Source: JAZGGS01 sp963764825 (GTDB lineage Bacteria; Bacteroidota; Ignavibacteria; Ignavibacteriales; Ignavibacteriaceae). From it: DNA of 64,000 bases. Under the pieces are notes generated by a model. The model saw only the letters and a program-made list of their open reading frames with translations, ran no database searches and had not been told where the DNA came from. Made by a program: the position numbers and the translations under genes. The DNA is taken from the NCBI GenBank assembly GCA_963764825.1, contig CAVXUA010000016.1, positions 186,001 through 250,000 of the forward strand, written 5' to 3'. Below are positions 20,348 to 31,129 of the stretch, one piece after another. Numbering within the stretch: the stretch's first letter is position 1; each line of letters begins with the position of its first letter.

Positions 20348-20988
20348 ATGAAAAAACTTATTACAGAAAATGATGTAAAAAAAATTGTTAAGGAGGGGAG
20401 GAACGTAATTGTAATTAGCAAAGATACTGTTGTTACACCGCTTGCCAAAGATATGATTAGAACTAACAGGATGACTATTATTGAAAAGGAATCTTCGGCA
20501 AATAACCCTTTTTTGGTGATCAGAACTCAACCTCAAGAAGCAGAAGGATATCGATTGGAAGCGATCATACCGGTTTTAAGATGAAGAATATTCTTGTAAA
20601 ATATTTGGGTGAGCGCGGATTCCAATTAAATGATGAAGGAACATTTGATGAAAAATCCTGCGATTACCCGGATTTTGCAAAAGCAGTTGCGCTAAAAGTT
20701 GCAACCGGTAATGCTGATGTTGGGATAATTTTAGATGCCACAGGAATTCCATCTTCGATAACAGCAAATAAAATTAAGGGAATAAGAGCTGCAACCTGTT
20801 ACAATGCTTTTTCAGCTAAAAGTGCCCGCGAACATAATGATGCAAATGTTTTGGTGCTTGGTGCAAAATCACTTGGTGAAGAAACTATTAAAACCATAAT
20901 TGAAGTTTGGTTCTCTACAAATTTTGCAGGTGGAAGACATCAGCGGCGGCTGGATAAAATCACTTCAATTGAAAATGAAAAGGATTAG
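20348..20988 (+). CDS. rpiB: Ribose 5-phosphate isomerase B with N-terminal extension
   Basis: Interconverts ribose 5-phosphate and ribulose 5-phosphate. The RpiB fold starts at about codon 68 with IGSDHTGFKMK, then DYPDFAKAVA, the active-site region (GIILDATGIPSSITANKIKG, where the usual catalytic Cys position reads Ala/Thr after DVGI) and NVLVLGAKSLGEE. A frame change near 20555 separates it from an N-terminal module of about 65 residues, LITENDVKKIVKEG ... DTVVTPLAKDMIR. This module resembles the short N-terminal domain seen on some microcompartment-associated enzymes such as EutT; that link is from memory. The substituted catalytic position deserves checking because errors are common here. 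Confidence 0.8.
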
Positions 20989-20993
20989 GAACT

Positions 20994-21015
20994 GTTGAAT
21001 TAAAATTAATTCGAC
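20994..21015. terminator. Weak hairpin after rpiB
   Basis: GTTGAATTAA and TTAATTCGAC pair at 9 of 10 positions around a two-base loop; TGTTTT follows. It is A+T rich and only a possible terminator. Confidence 0.35.
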
Positions 21016-21157
21016 TGTTTTGATATTATTTTAATATATGTTAATTTTTGTCCAGTAATTAAAAGATTTTAGATTATAAATTATTAAAAATACCTGCCCT
21101 GGGCACATCGTTAAAATTACATTTACACTTATTGAATTATTTATTTAAGGTATATTT

Positions 21158-21920
21158 TTGCTTTTAGTACAAGCACCTGTTGAAGATACAATAGAACTCG
21201 ACCATAGTATTTTTCTGCTTAAGGTTCATTCCCCTGAAATAACTTCTAGTATTAAACCAGGTCAGTTCCTCAACATTAGGGTTACTGATAAGCCATACCC
21301 GCTGCTCCGCAGACCTTTTAGTGTATGTGATGTTGATGGAGAACATCTTCTGTTAATGTTTAATATTATGGGTGAAGGAACAAGCATACTGGCGCACAAA
21401 CCAAAAGGTGCGCCTGTTGATATTCTTGGACCACTTGGTAATGGATTTAATTTGGATGATGATTACGATACCGCTGTTATGGTTGGCGGCGGATTAGGAG
21501 CAGCTCCTTTTCCTTTTCTTCAAAGAATGCTTAAAGGTAAAAAAGAAATATTAAGTTTTATTGGCGGAAGGACACACAAAGAAGTAATCACTTACGGAAT
21601 GGAAAATATTCATACTGCAACAGATGATGGATCAGAAGGAATTAAAGGAAATGTAGTTGATCTGCTGAATGAAAACATGGATGTAATAAAATCTAAAAAA
21701 ATAAAAATATTTGCCTGCGGTCCTACACCAATGTTTAGAGCACTCAAGGATTTTTTGCAACAAACACAATTTTAACTGTGAAGTATCAACTGAGTGCGCA
21801 ATGGCTTGCGGTTTTGGTCTTTGCCAGGGCTGCCCAATTGAATCAGCAGAAGAGGAAGGTAAATATCATTTAGTTTGTAAAGACGGACCTGTTTTTAATA
21901 TTAACGATGTAATTTTATGA
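21158..21920 (+). CDS. pyrK: Dihydroorotate dehydrogenase electron transfer subunit
   Basis: FAD and [2Fe-2S] subunit that links class 1B dihydroorotate dehydrogenase to NAD+. The flavin-binding RRPFSVCDVDG, the nucleotide-binding MVGGGLGAAPFPFL and the FACGPTPMFRAL block are followed by the Cys-rich end STECAMACGFGLCQGC, the [2Fe-2S] site. A frame change near 21765 precedes that end. A TTG start with AAGG seven bases upstream is used; no ATG fits. The stop overlaps the pyrD start (ATGA), as expected for partner subunits. Confidence 0.92.
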
Positions 21921-22839
21921 GCAAGATAGATCTATCAGTCAAAATAGGATCGCTGGAATTAAAAAATCCTGTTATGCTTGCTTCAGGTACTGTAGGATAT
22001 GGCAATGAAATATCTGAATTCACCAGATTTAAATAAACTTGGTGGAATCGTTACAAAATCACTTAGCTTAAAACCGCGTAAAGGTAATCCCCCGCAAAGG
22101 ATTGTTGAAACACCAGCTGGAATGCTAAACGCAATTGGTCTGGCAAACGTTGGTGTTGAAGCTTTTATAAAAGATAAAATTCCTTTTCTTAAAAAGTATG
22201 ATGTTCCTTTAATTTGCAACATTGCTGCAAGCACTATTGAAGAATATATTGAGTGTGTAAGAATCTTAAAAGATGAAGAAGTTATTAAAGCATTTGAAAT
22301 TAATGTTTCCTGCCCAAACGTAAAAGAGGGAGGACTAATATTTGGCAATGATGTAAAATCAGTTGCAAAGAATAACTGAACTGGTTCGTTCAGAAACTGC
22401 TAAGCCATAATTATAAAACTTTCGCCAAATGTTTCTAAAATTGCTGATTTTGCAAAAGCTGCTAAAGAAAATGGGGCAGATGCAGTATCTGCAATAAACA
22501 CTCTTGTAGGAACCTCGTTTAATATCAATACACGTAAACCAAAAATTCATAATATTACGGGTGGTTTATCGGGTCCTGCAATTAAACCAATTGCAATTGC
22601 AAAAGTTTTAGAAATTTCCCGGAGTGTTGATATTCCGATTATCGGCATTGGCGGAATAATGGATTGGAAAGATGTAGTTGAATTTATGATTGCAGGTTCA
22701 ACTGCCATTCAAATTGGCACATTAAATTTTATCGATCCATCTGCTTCCGGAAAAATAATTAAATCAGCTTGAAGAATACTGTGTAAAAACAGGAATAGAT
22801 AAAATATCAGACTTAACAGCATCATATAATTTAGATTAA
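21917..22839 (+). CDS. pyrD: Dihydroorotate dehydrogenase B, catalytic subunit
   Basis: FMN enzyme that oxidises dihydroorotate to orotate in pyrimidine synthesis. The start MSKIDLSVKIGSLELKNPV and GGIVTKSLSLKPRKGNPPQR are followed by the catalytic region EINVSCPNVKEGG, where Cys is the expected base of class 1B, then TLVGTSFNINTRKP, GGLSGPAIKPIAIA and IIGIGGI, the phosphate-binding part. Frame changes lie near 22005, 22372, 22405 and 22770. It is coupled to pyrK. Confidence 0.9.
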
Positions 22840-22841
22840 GA

Positions 22842-24104
22842 ATGGATACTGATTCAGCTTTAAAAAAACTTTTTGCTCTTCATAACTTTGGTGTAAAACT
22901 TGGTTTAGAAAATACGATTAATTTCTTGAATATTTAGGAAACCCGCAAAAGTCACTTAAAACTATTCACATTGCAGGATCAAACGGAAAGGGAAGTACTG
23001 CTTCGTTTATTGCAAGTATTTTGCAGGAGAGCGGTTACAGAACCGGCTTGTACACCTCTCCTCATTTTATAAAGTTCAATGAGCGGGTTGTTATAAATGG
23101 GATACAGGTTAGTGATGAGTTTATATCTGATTTTGTAACTGAAGCACGAAGCTTATATAGATGAACATCAACTAACATTTTTTGAAGTTACTACAGCACT
23201 TGCATTTAAATATTTTAGCGAAGAAGAAGTTGATGTATGTGTTATCGAAACTGGTTTAGGCGGAAGATTGGATGCTACAAATGTTCTTTCACCCTTAGCT
23301 GTTGTAATTACTTCAATAAGCTATGAGCATACAAATATACTTGGTGAAAAGCTTGAACAGATAGCTGCTGAAAAAGCTGCAATTATTAAATCAGGGGTAA
23401 AAGTTTTTACTGGGAGGTTGCCGGTGAAGCTGAGAGAGTAGTTAAGGAAAAATGTGAAAAAGAAAATTGCGAACTTTTTAAGATAACAGATTTTGTAGAT
23501 GAGAAAGAGAATAAACTTAATTTGATGAACAAGTTAATAAACCTTGAAGAAATTAAAATACCTGTGAAAGGTAATTATCAAAAATATAATGCTTCTTTAG
23601 CTGCACTGGTAATTTCTAATTCTTTCCCGCATATTAACCAAGAGCAAATAATAAGAGGAATTGAGAATACAGTTAATAAATACTGGTCTTCAAGGTAGGT
23701 ATGAGTATTTTCATAAAAGCCCAACAATCATTTTTGATGCTGCTCATAATCCAGAAGGAGTTGAGAACTTTATTTCAGAATTTAAAAATGAATATGATAA
23801 CTACAGAAAAAAAGTGCTCCTTTTTGGTGCGATGCAGGATAAAGCGATAGGAATAATGCTTGAAAAGCTAAGCATTTGCTTTGATGAAATACATATTACC
23901 GAAATTGATTATGAACGTTCTGCAAAAATTAAATCGATAAATACTGAATGCAAGCGGTTGGGAATTGATGTAGTTATTGAGAGAGAGCCGGTAGAATTTG
24001 TAACAAACTTTGTAAATAAGGAACCCGAAGAATGCCTTGTAGTGCTTGGCAGCATATACTTGCTTGGTAATATTAAAGCTGGTATGACGGTTAATATTAC
24101 TTGA
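22842..24104 (+). CDS. folC: Folylpolyglutamate synthase / dihydrofolate synthase
   Basis: ATP-dependent Mur-ligase-like enzyme that adds glutamate to folates. The P-loop region IHIAGSNGKGSTASFIAS, the TGLYTSPHFIKFNERV block, the GLGGRLDATNV motif with its Mg-binding surroundings and the C-terminal FDAAHNPEGV are all present. Frame changes near 22917, 23150, 23420 and 23685 break the gene. The start is two bases after the pyrD stop. Nothing of note follows in the 180 bases before rho. Confidence 0.9.
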
Positions 24105-24284
24105 CATTATTTATTATTAGACTTATGTTTAGATATACCTCTTGTTCCTATCATCAAATAAGCAATAAATTAAGAAATTAATTATTACCCCATAATCTGT
24201 ATCAGGTTAAAAAAGACCGGAATAGAATAATTCATTAATAAAAAAATCATTTAACAACCGTAATTAATAATTAGGACTAACACC

Positions 24285-25539
24285 ATGCCGATGGACATTT
24301 CTGAACTGAAATCAAAAAAGATCGTTGAACTTAACGAATTAGCTAAGAACCTTAAAATAGAAGGTTACAGCGATTTTCGTAAACAAGATCTAATCTTCAA
24401 AATTCTTGAAGCTCAAACTGCAAAAGATGGGCTCACTTTTTCAAAAGGGGTACTTGAAACATTGCCCGATGGTTATGGTTTCTTGCGCTCATCAGATTAT
24501 AACTATTTACCTTCACCTGATGATATTTATGTTTCCCCTTCACAGATTAAAAAGTTCAGTTTAAGAACCGGTGATTTTGTAAGCGGGCAGGTTAGACCTC
24601 CTAAAGAAGGCGAAAGATTTTTTGCTCTGCTTAGGGTTGAAGCAGTTAACGGGCTTGCGCCGGAAGGTATAAGGGGAAGAACATTATTTGATAATCTTAT
24701 TCCCGTTTATCCAACTAAAAAAATACCTTTGGAATCGGCACCTGGTGAGTACTCTATGAGAATTATCGATATGCTTGCACCTATTGGAAAAGGGCAGAGA
24801 GGACTTATTGTTTCTCCACCAAAAAGTGGAAAAACAATTTTGCTGCAAAAACTTGCTAACTCGATTACAAGGAACCAGCCGGATATCAAACTAATTGTCT
24901 TGCTTATTGATGAGAGACCTGAAGAAGTAACAGATATGGAAAGATCAGGTAACTGGTGATGTTATAAGCTCAACTTTTGATGAACCGCCTGAACGACATG
25001 TGCAGGTTGCAAATATGGTGATTGAAAAAGCAAAAAGGCTGGTGGAGGCAAATGAGGATGTTGTTATTCTGCTTGATAGTATTACAAGGTTGGCAAGAGC
25101 TCATAACATTGTTGTTCCTCATAGCGGTAGAATTCTTTCGGGTGGTGTTGATTCCAACGCATTGCATAAACCTAAAAGATTCTTTGGAGCAGCAAGAAAT
25201 ACTGAAGATGGAGGCAGCTTAACCATTATTGCTACAGCACTTATTGATACGGGCAGCAGGATGGATGATGTTATCTTCGAAGAATTTAAAGGAACCGGTA
25301 ACATGGAATTAGTTCTGAACCGTGATTTAAGTGATAGAAGAGTCTACCCGGCAATCGATGTTAACAGATCGGGAACAAGAAGAGAAGACTTACTTATAAA
25401 GGAAGATGAACTGGCCAAGATTTGGATTCTTAGAAAAATTATTAGTGACTTTAGTCCTATTGAAGCAATTGAATTCCTGCTTGATAAGATAAGAGGTACA
25501 AAAACCAATAAAGACTTCTTAAATAATATGAACAGCTAG
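24285..25539 (+). CDS. rho: Transcription termination factor Rho
   Basis: Hexameric RNA helicase that ends transcription. It shows an N-terminal helical Rho_N domain (SELKSKKIVELNELAK), a cold-shock-like RNA-binding domain (LPDGYGFLRS, DIYVSPSQIKKF), the P-loop SPPKSGKT near residue 180 and LIDERPEEVTDMER. The C-terminal half has the Walker B stretch VVILLDSITRLARAHN and the Q-loop/R-loop segment FFGAARNTEDGGSLTI. A frame change near 24955 divides it. The protein has about 418 residues, a compact form without a long N-terminal insertion. Confidence 0.95.
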
Positions 25540-25549
25540 TATAGCTGTT
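25531..25549 (+). terminator. Hairpin overlapping the rho stop codon
   Basis: AACAGCTA and TAGCTGTT form a perfect 8-bp stem around a three-base loop that contains the end of the stop codon; TGTATTT follows. The T-run is poor, so it is a possible terminator or mRNA 3' stabiliser. Confidence 0.45.
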
Positions 25550-25659
25550 TGTATTTATTGAATAAATGTATAGAGTTATACCAGGGAAAGTAGTACCGTA
25601 ACAATAGCATTGATAAATTAAATTATCTGCATAATATTTCTCTAAAAAAAGATAAATTT

Positions 25660-26950
25660 GTGAAGAAAACAGTATTACTCTCGCTGCTTATTATAGCTTC
25701 ATTACATTCACAGCCAAAGCAAAAAAAACCGGAGTGGGGGCACCATACAAATGGTCCTGCATTCAACTCACAGGTTTTAGTAATTCCTGATTCCGATAGT
25801 TCAAACTTTTTATATTATACTTACAGAATTCCTTACAACAGATTGGTATTTGTAAGATCCGGAAAAGAGTATAATGCAAATTTAAGGGTGATGGTTGAAC
25901 TAAGCGATAGCAGCGCTGAAATGATTGAACGTGATACAAAGGAGAGTAAGGTAGTTGTTGATGATTTCAATCTTACAAATTCAAATTCTAATTACCTGCA
26001 AGGATTCTTAAAGTTTAATATACCCGGCAATTTCTATCGGCTCATTCCTGTTATTACTGATTTGAATTCACAAAGAGAAGTGCCGCTTAAACCGGAAGAG
26101 ATTTCCCTGGAAAATTTTATAAAAACACAAATTTACAATCCAATCATATTAAATTCCGGAGACTATTATTGCGGCGAACAAAAAGTGATGATAATATCCA
26201 ATTTTGGTGGAAGCATTCCATTCAGTCCTGAAAGTTATGATTTACTTATTCCGGTAAGTGACTTGGAAACAGAAAAATTATTTGTAACCATAACAAACAA
26301 AACTGATACAGTTTTCAATAGTGTAATAACTGATTACTTCGATTCAAAACTAAACATCTTTAATTGTGATTCCAGGATTGTTATTACAGAAGAAGATGAA
26401 TTTAACTGTTACAAGAAATTTTATACTACCTGGAATTAATGAAAACCTGAATGAAGGACCGGTTTTAAAATAAATGTTAGTAAAACCGGTGAAGAAGTTG
26501 ATGCCGAATTTAATCGAATTGTGTTTTGGGCAAATAAACCTTTTTCATTAAGAGATCCTGAAATTGCAATAGAGTTACTTGAATTTATTGAGAATGACCA
26601 GGTGATTGCAGATATGCTTGAGAAGGATGAAGAGGAATATCCGGAAGTCTTAAAAGAGTATTGGGCGCAATACGATCCATCACCTGAAACTGTTTTCAAT
26701 CCGATTATGCAAGAATATTATTCAAGAATTGATTACGCTGCAAATGAGTTTGTATCAATCGGAAGAGAGAATGGAAGCTGCTACAGATAGGGGAAGGGTA
26801 TATATCCGTTTTGGGAAACCGGATAAAATTGAAAGAACTTCGAATGAAGAGGGTAACGTTGTTGAAACATGGACTTACTCCAAACAGGATATGAAATTTG
26901 TATTTGTAGATAAAAAAGGTACAGGAAGTTTTACTTTAATAGAGGGATGA
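25660..26950 (+). CDS. GWxTD domain-containing protein
   Basis: Exported protein of about 430 residues, starting at GTG with a short signal peptide (KKTVLLSLLIIASLHSQ). The C-terminal third carries the GWxTD-type domain typical of Bacteroidota-Chlorobi, Ignavibacteria and Acidobacteria: DYAANEFVSIGREN then TDRGRVYIRFGKPDKIER and VETWTYSKQ. Frame changes lie near 26440 and 26775. The domain's function is unknown; the N-terminal part is beta-rich. The stop overlaps the pdxA start. Confidence 0.85.
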
Positions 26951-27945
26951 TGAATAGGTTTGTTATTACTTGTGGTGACATAAATGGTATAGGACCTGAA
27001 ATTGTAGTTAAATCTCTTAACCGGTTAACCCTCCGCAGAAATAAATCTAAATACTACTTTATATGCCCGGAAAATATTTTTCAAAAATCAATTAAACAGG
27101 TTAAACCTAAATTCGATTTTGAAGTTATATCTCCCAACGAAGCCGCCGAATCATCATCAAAAGTTTCTGTAATAAAATTACCTGATTGCAGGGCGAAGAT
27201 CGGGTATTCTACAAAGTCATCAGGTTCAGCAGCATACCTGGCTTTACAAACATCCTTCTCATTTCTAAAAGCTAATATTGCAGATGCTGTTATAACTGCT
27301 CCTGTTTCTAAAACTGCATTAAATATGGCTGGTAGTAAAATTTCCGGGACAAACAGAAATGTTCGCGAAATGGTCTGGCAGTAAAGATTATGTAATGACT
27401 TTTCTTTCCAACAGATTGAACGTTGCTCTTCAGACAATACATATTCCATTAAAAAATGTTCATAAGTTCTTAAATAAAAAGGAATTGGAAACCACAATTA
27501 ATGTTTTAATAAGGACGTTAAAAAGAGATTTAGCTATAGAATCTCCACGAATTGCTCTGCTGGGTTTAAATCCCCATGCAGGCGAAAATGGTTTGATTGG
27601 AACTGAAGAAGAAAAAATAGTTAAGCCGGTAATTAAAAATTATTCCAGGAAGTTTAGTGATTGATGGTCCTTTTCCTGCAGATGCATTTTTTGCTAAGAA
27701 ACTTTTTACAAATTATAATTTTGTTCTTGGAATGTACCACGACCAGGTTTTAATTCCCTTCAAATATATTAAATTCAGGTTTTGGAGTAAACTACACTGC
27801 CGGTTTGCCTATCGTTCGTACTTCGCCGGATCATGGAGTTGCTTACGATATAGCGGGTAAAAACATTGCTGATGAAAAGAGTATGCTGCAAGCCGTTAGG
27901 TATGCTGAAATTATTGTAAATAACAGAAGACGTTTTGGTGCGTAA
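26947..27945 (+). CDS. pdxA: 4-hydroxythreonine-4-phosphate dehydrogenase
   Basis: NAD-dependent enzyme of pyridoxal phosphate biosynthesis. ITCGDINGIGPEIVVKSL at the N-terminus, ITAPVSKTALNMAG, the ALLGLNPHAGENGLIG metal-binding block with conserved His, GPFPADAFF, and GMYHDQVLIPFK with its His and Asp are diagnostic. Frame changes near 27350, 27655 and 27775 split it; after the last one the frame reads GVNYTAGLPIVRTSPDHG. The repaired protein has about 330 residues. The next gene overlaps its stop. Confidence 0.9.
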
Positions 27946-28678
27946 CGCAAAAGCTAAAGCATACGAAAACGTATCTTTTATTTACGAAGAATTGATGAAA
28001 GATATAAATTACCCAGGATTGGGCAAAGTATATCCAAAATATTTCCTCAGAATTTGTTGGAAAAGATTCTAAAGTTTTAGATCTTGGAGCAGGCAACTGT
28101 AAGATTGCAAACCTGCTCAGCAAAGAGTTCTCCGATATTATTGCTACAGATATTTCCCTTCCAATGCTAAAATCAGACACTAATAATGTTGTGAATAAAG
28201 TCTGCTGCGATATGACCTCACTTCCGTTTGATACAAAATATGGTTTAATTTTTTCAACATTCGATAGCGTAAATTATCTTATGAGCAAGAAAAAATTATT
28301 AGCACTGTTCAAACAGGTAAGTTTATTATTAGAGGATAATGGAATTTTTACGTTTGATGTGAGTCTGGAAAAAAACAGTTTAGAATTTTTACAGGATCAC
28401 GCTGTTGAAGGTTCAACTGGTGGCTACTCATTTAAAAGAGTGAGTAAATTCTTATAAAAACAGGAAGGTTCATAAAAATATATTTTATATTACTGGTGCC
28501 GATAATAAAGTTGTTAAGGAAGTGCATGAACAAAAAATTTATGATTTTGAAACCTACTTCGATTTGATATTTAAAGCAGGTCTGTACGTAGTTGATTGCT
28601 TTGAGACATTCACTTTTAAGATTGGTAATGCCGGACTCAGATAGAATTCAGTTTATATTAAAAAAAGCAAAATATTAA
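27938..28678 (+). CDS. SAM-dependent methyltransferase
   Basis: Class I methyltransferase of about 245 residues. Motif I is KVLDLGAGNCKIANLLSKEF, motif II the IIATDISLPML stretch, and motif IV the region FSTFDSVNYLMS. Frame changes near 28025, 28450 and 28635 interrupt it; the last segment ends DRIQFILKKAKY immediately before ftsE. The GTG start overlaps the end of pdxA. The substrate is not predictable; its position is consistent with small-molecule methylation. Confidence 0.75.
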
Positions 28679-29353
28679 ATGTTATCATTTCAGAATGTAG
28701 AATTCAGTTTTCCAAATCAACCAGTATTTTTTGATCTAAATTTCGATTTAAATCCCGGTGAATTTACTTTCCTGATTGGAAAGAGCGGAGTGGGGAAAAG
28801 TACACTGCTTCAATTAATCTATATGAATATATTTCCGGATTCTGGTATGGTTAGAGTTGGAGATTATGATTCAAAAACTATTAAACCGCGACAAATTCCA
28901 CTTTTAAGAAGAAAGCTTGGAATTATATTCCAGGATTTCAAATTACTGCAGGATAGAAATGTTTTTCAGAATCTTGCCTATGTTTTAGACGTAACAAGAA
29001 CCCCGGCAAAAGAAATTAAGAGAAAGGTTAATGATGCACTTGCTGATGTTGGACTCTCGCATAAAAGATTAAATAATCCTGAGCATTTATCAGGCGGTGA
29101 ACAGCAGCGTGTTGCAATTGCAAGAGCGATTCTTAAAGAACCTTCGCTCATTTTAGCTGATGAGCCGACCGGAAATTTAGATCCAATTACATCAGATGAA
29201 ATTTTGGAGATTCTAAAAAGAATTAACCGAAAGGGGACTGCGGTTTTAGTTGCAACGCATAATTATGATCTAATCAAAAAAGCTAAAGAGAAGATAGTTA
29301 AGTTAGAAGAAGGACGAGCCATTAAAGTTAAGCTAAAAGAAAAAATAGAATAG
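28679..29353 (+). CDS. ftsE: Cell division ATP-binding protein FtsE
   Basis: ABC ATPase that, with FtsX, links the divisome to periplasmic peptidoglycan hydrolases. The Walker A GKSGVGKSTLLQLIY, the Q-loop FQDFKLLQDRNVFQN, the signature LSGGEQQRVAIARAI and the Walker B SLILADEPTGNLDP with H-loop ATHN are in order. At 224 residues it is full length and in frame. ftsX is not beside it; adk converges five bases downstream. Confidence 0.88.
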   Translation: MLSFQNVEFSFPNQPVFFDLNFDLNPGEFTFLIGKSGVGKSTLLQLIYMNIFPDSGMVRVGDYDSKTIKPRQIPLLRRKLGIIFQDFKLLQDRNVFQNLAYVLDVTRTPAKEIKRKVNDALADVGLSHKRLNNPEHLSGGEQQRVAIARAILKEPSLILADEPTGNLDPITSDEILEILKRINRKGTAVLVATHNYDLIKKAKEKIVKLEEGRAIKVKLKEKIE

Positions 29354-29357
29354 AGCT

Positions 29358-30006
29358 TTAACTCTTTTCCAGTAGAATTATTATTTTCTCACTCACAGTA
29401 TCTATATTTCCAATTCCGTCAACACTTATCACGTTCCCATTCTGTTGATAGTGTGCCAGTACTGGTTTAGTATTTGCTTTAAATACTTCTAACCTGTTTC
29501 TTATCACATCTTCATTATCATCATCTCTAAGATAAAAACTATCCTTAGCCCCACACTTAGGACAGTTTTCCAAACCTTTAATAGCATCTAATGATAAAAA
29601 TTTCATTACATGTTTTACAGGCTCGCCTATTGCCCAGCCGGTTTACTAATTCCTCATCTTCCGCTGTAATATTTATTACTTTCAGATCATTAATGTGGAG
29701 TTCTTTTAGTAACAAATCGAACGCGACTGCCTGTGCTTCTGTTCTAGGATATCCATCCAGCAAAAAACCTTTAGAACAATCAGCTTCGTTTAGTCTATCT
29801 TTAATTATTCCAATCATAATATCATCTGGAACAAGGTCACCCCTGTTCATAATTTTCTGGGCTTTGATACCTAACTCGGTTTTATCTTTTACTGCTTTTC
29901 TTAGAATATCACCTGTTGAAATATGGGGAATTTTATATTTAGAGGAAAGAAGTTTTGCCTGAGTGCCTTTTCCAACACCGGGTGCACCGAATAATGTTAA
30001 ACGCAT
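29358..30006 (-). CDS. adk: Adenylate kinase with zinc-binding lid
   Basis: Interconverts ATP, AMP and ADP. The P-loop GAPGVGKGTQAKLL is at the N-terminus, followed by HISTGDILRKAV, FLLDGYPRTEAQA and LGNRRACKTC. A frame change near 29605 joins to ENCPKCGAKD, giving the four-Cys lid (C-x2-C ... C-x2-C) that binds zinc in many non-enteric species, then YLRDDDNEDVIRNRL. Length after repair is about 216 residues. Confidence 0.94.
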
Positions 30007-30074
30007 GATAAATCTTTTTTTTTTGATAAGTTAAACTTATTATTAAAAAGATTTCTAATCAAGTTGATGTTTTA

Positions 30075-30548
30075 TTAGGAGGGTTTTTGATTTTTTAAAT
30101 CTGTAAAAAATAGATTGAGCAATCTCTTACTTTCTTCATCATGAATGCCGGTATATACTTTTACTTTATGGTTAGTCTTTCCATCGTCTGCAAGATTGTA
30201 AACACTGCCGCAAGCGCCAAACTTATTGTCGTGCGTTGCAAAGTAAAGAGTTTTTATTCTTGATGCCAGCAATGCACCGGTACACATAATGCAAGGTTCG
30301 AGTGTAACAAAAAGCGAGCATTTACCAAGTCTCCACTCACCAAGATGGTTTGCTGCAGCAGTGAGAGCTATCATTTCCGCATGAGCTGTTGCATCATTAA
30401 GTCTTTCAACCTGGTTATAGCCTCTACCGATTATTTTATTTTCTTTAACCACCACTGCCCCAACTGGAACTTCATTATCTTCTAAAGCTTTTTCTGCTTC
30501 ATGTAACGCAGAAAACATAAAACGGTATATCTCTTCAGAAAATATCAT
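30075..30548 (-). CDS. tadA: tRNA-specific adenosine deaminase
   Basis: Zinc hydrolase that makes inosine at the wobble position of tRNA-Arg(ACG), a tRNA encoded in this window at 55716-55789. The catalytic HAEMIAL (His ligand and Glu) and the PCIMCTGALLASRI motif with two Cys ligands are intact. At 157 residues it fits TadA. A related guanine or CMP-type deaminase cannot be fully excluded. The gene is in frame and lies 68 bases upstream of adk on the same strand. Confidence 0.88.
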   Translation of the reverse strand: MIFSEEIYRFMFSALHEAEKALEDNEVPVGAVVVKENKIIGRGYNQVERLNDATAHAEMIALTAAANHLGEWRLGKCSLFVTLEPCIMCTGALLASRIKTLYFATHDNKFGACGSVYNLADDGKTNHKVKVYTGIHDEESKRLLNLFFTDLKNQKPS

Positions 30549-30709
30549 TTAATAAAAAAACTTAGTTGTATGAAATATAGAATAAGGGATTTTGTGGGAA
30601 GATAAGCGAAATATTTTTCAGCTTTTGGATGGTATAATCTAAAGTTAATAATTAATGAAATTCACCATTAGAAGCATCCCAAATATTTGAATGATAATTA
30701 TTAACGTTC

Positions 30710-30784
30710 TTAATATTCGGCGATACTAATCAACCAAAAAGTAATAACCGCTACAATTGCAAAGATAACTATTCCAATAATCAT
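30710..30784 (-). CDS. Small single-pass membrane peptide (24 residues)
   Basis: A short ORF with a good ribosome-binding site (GAGGG six bases before the ATG) encodes MIIGIVIFAIVAVITFWLIS followed by IAEY. It is almost entirely a transmembrane helix. It lies in an otherwise gene-free gap between tadA and the radical SAM gene. It could be a real small protein of unknown role or chance; the ribosome-binding site and clean hydrophobic profile favour the first. Confidence 0.4.
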   Translation of the reverse strand: MIIGIVIFAIVAVITFWLISIAEY

Positions 30785-30864
30785 AAAGCCCTCAATGAGT
30801 AAAGTAACCAAAATCACATATTCATGCAACCATATAAGTGTGATCCTGATTAAGATTATTTTTG

Positions 30865-30913
30865 TTTAGAATTCCTGCTTTTTAGATTGCCCTCTAAGAG
30901 CAGAAATTCTAAA
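30865..30913. repeat. Long inverted repeat in the tadA-radical SAM gap
   Basis: TTTAGAATTCCTGCT and AGCAGAAATTCTAAA pair over 15 positions with a single G-T type mismatch around a 19-base loop. No T-run follows on either strand. The rest of this 580-base gap (30549-31129) shows nothing beyond the 24-codon ORF. Confidence 0.5.
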
Positions 30914-31129
30914 TGTTTAGCATAACAAGTTTTTAATTATCCAAATTAAGTGCCAATTCTTTAATGGCAAAAACACTTAAATTTAGTTAAAACTCAATGA
31001 ATATCAGACATTTAAATATCAGAATGATACACCTTTTGAATTTTCTGGATGCACAATAATATGATTTTTACTAATGACTTAAAGTGATATAAAGCACATA
31101 TATATTAAAAATAATATAACGGATCTAAT

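Noticed and set aside
21132..21160. Bacteroidota-type promoter (TTG with TAnnTTTG) before pyrK
   Set aside because: The -7-like element overlaps the TTG start codon that has a good ribosome-binding site, so a promoter there would make the start unusable; A+T-rich chance match is likely.
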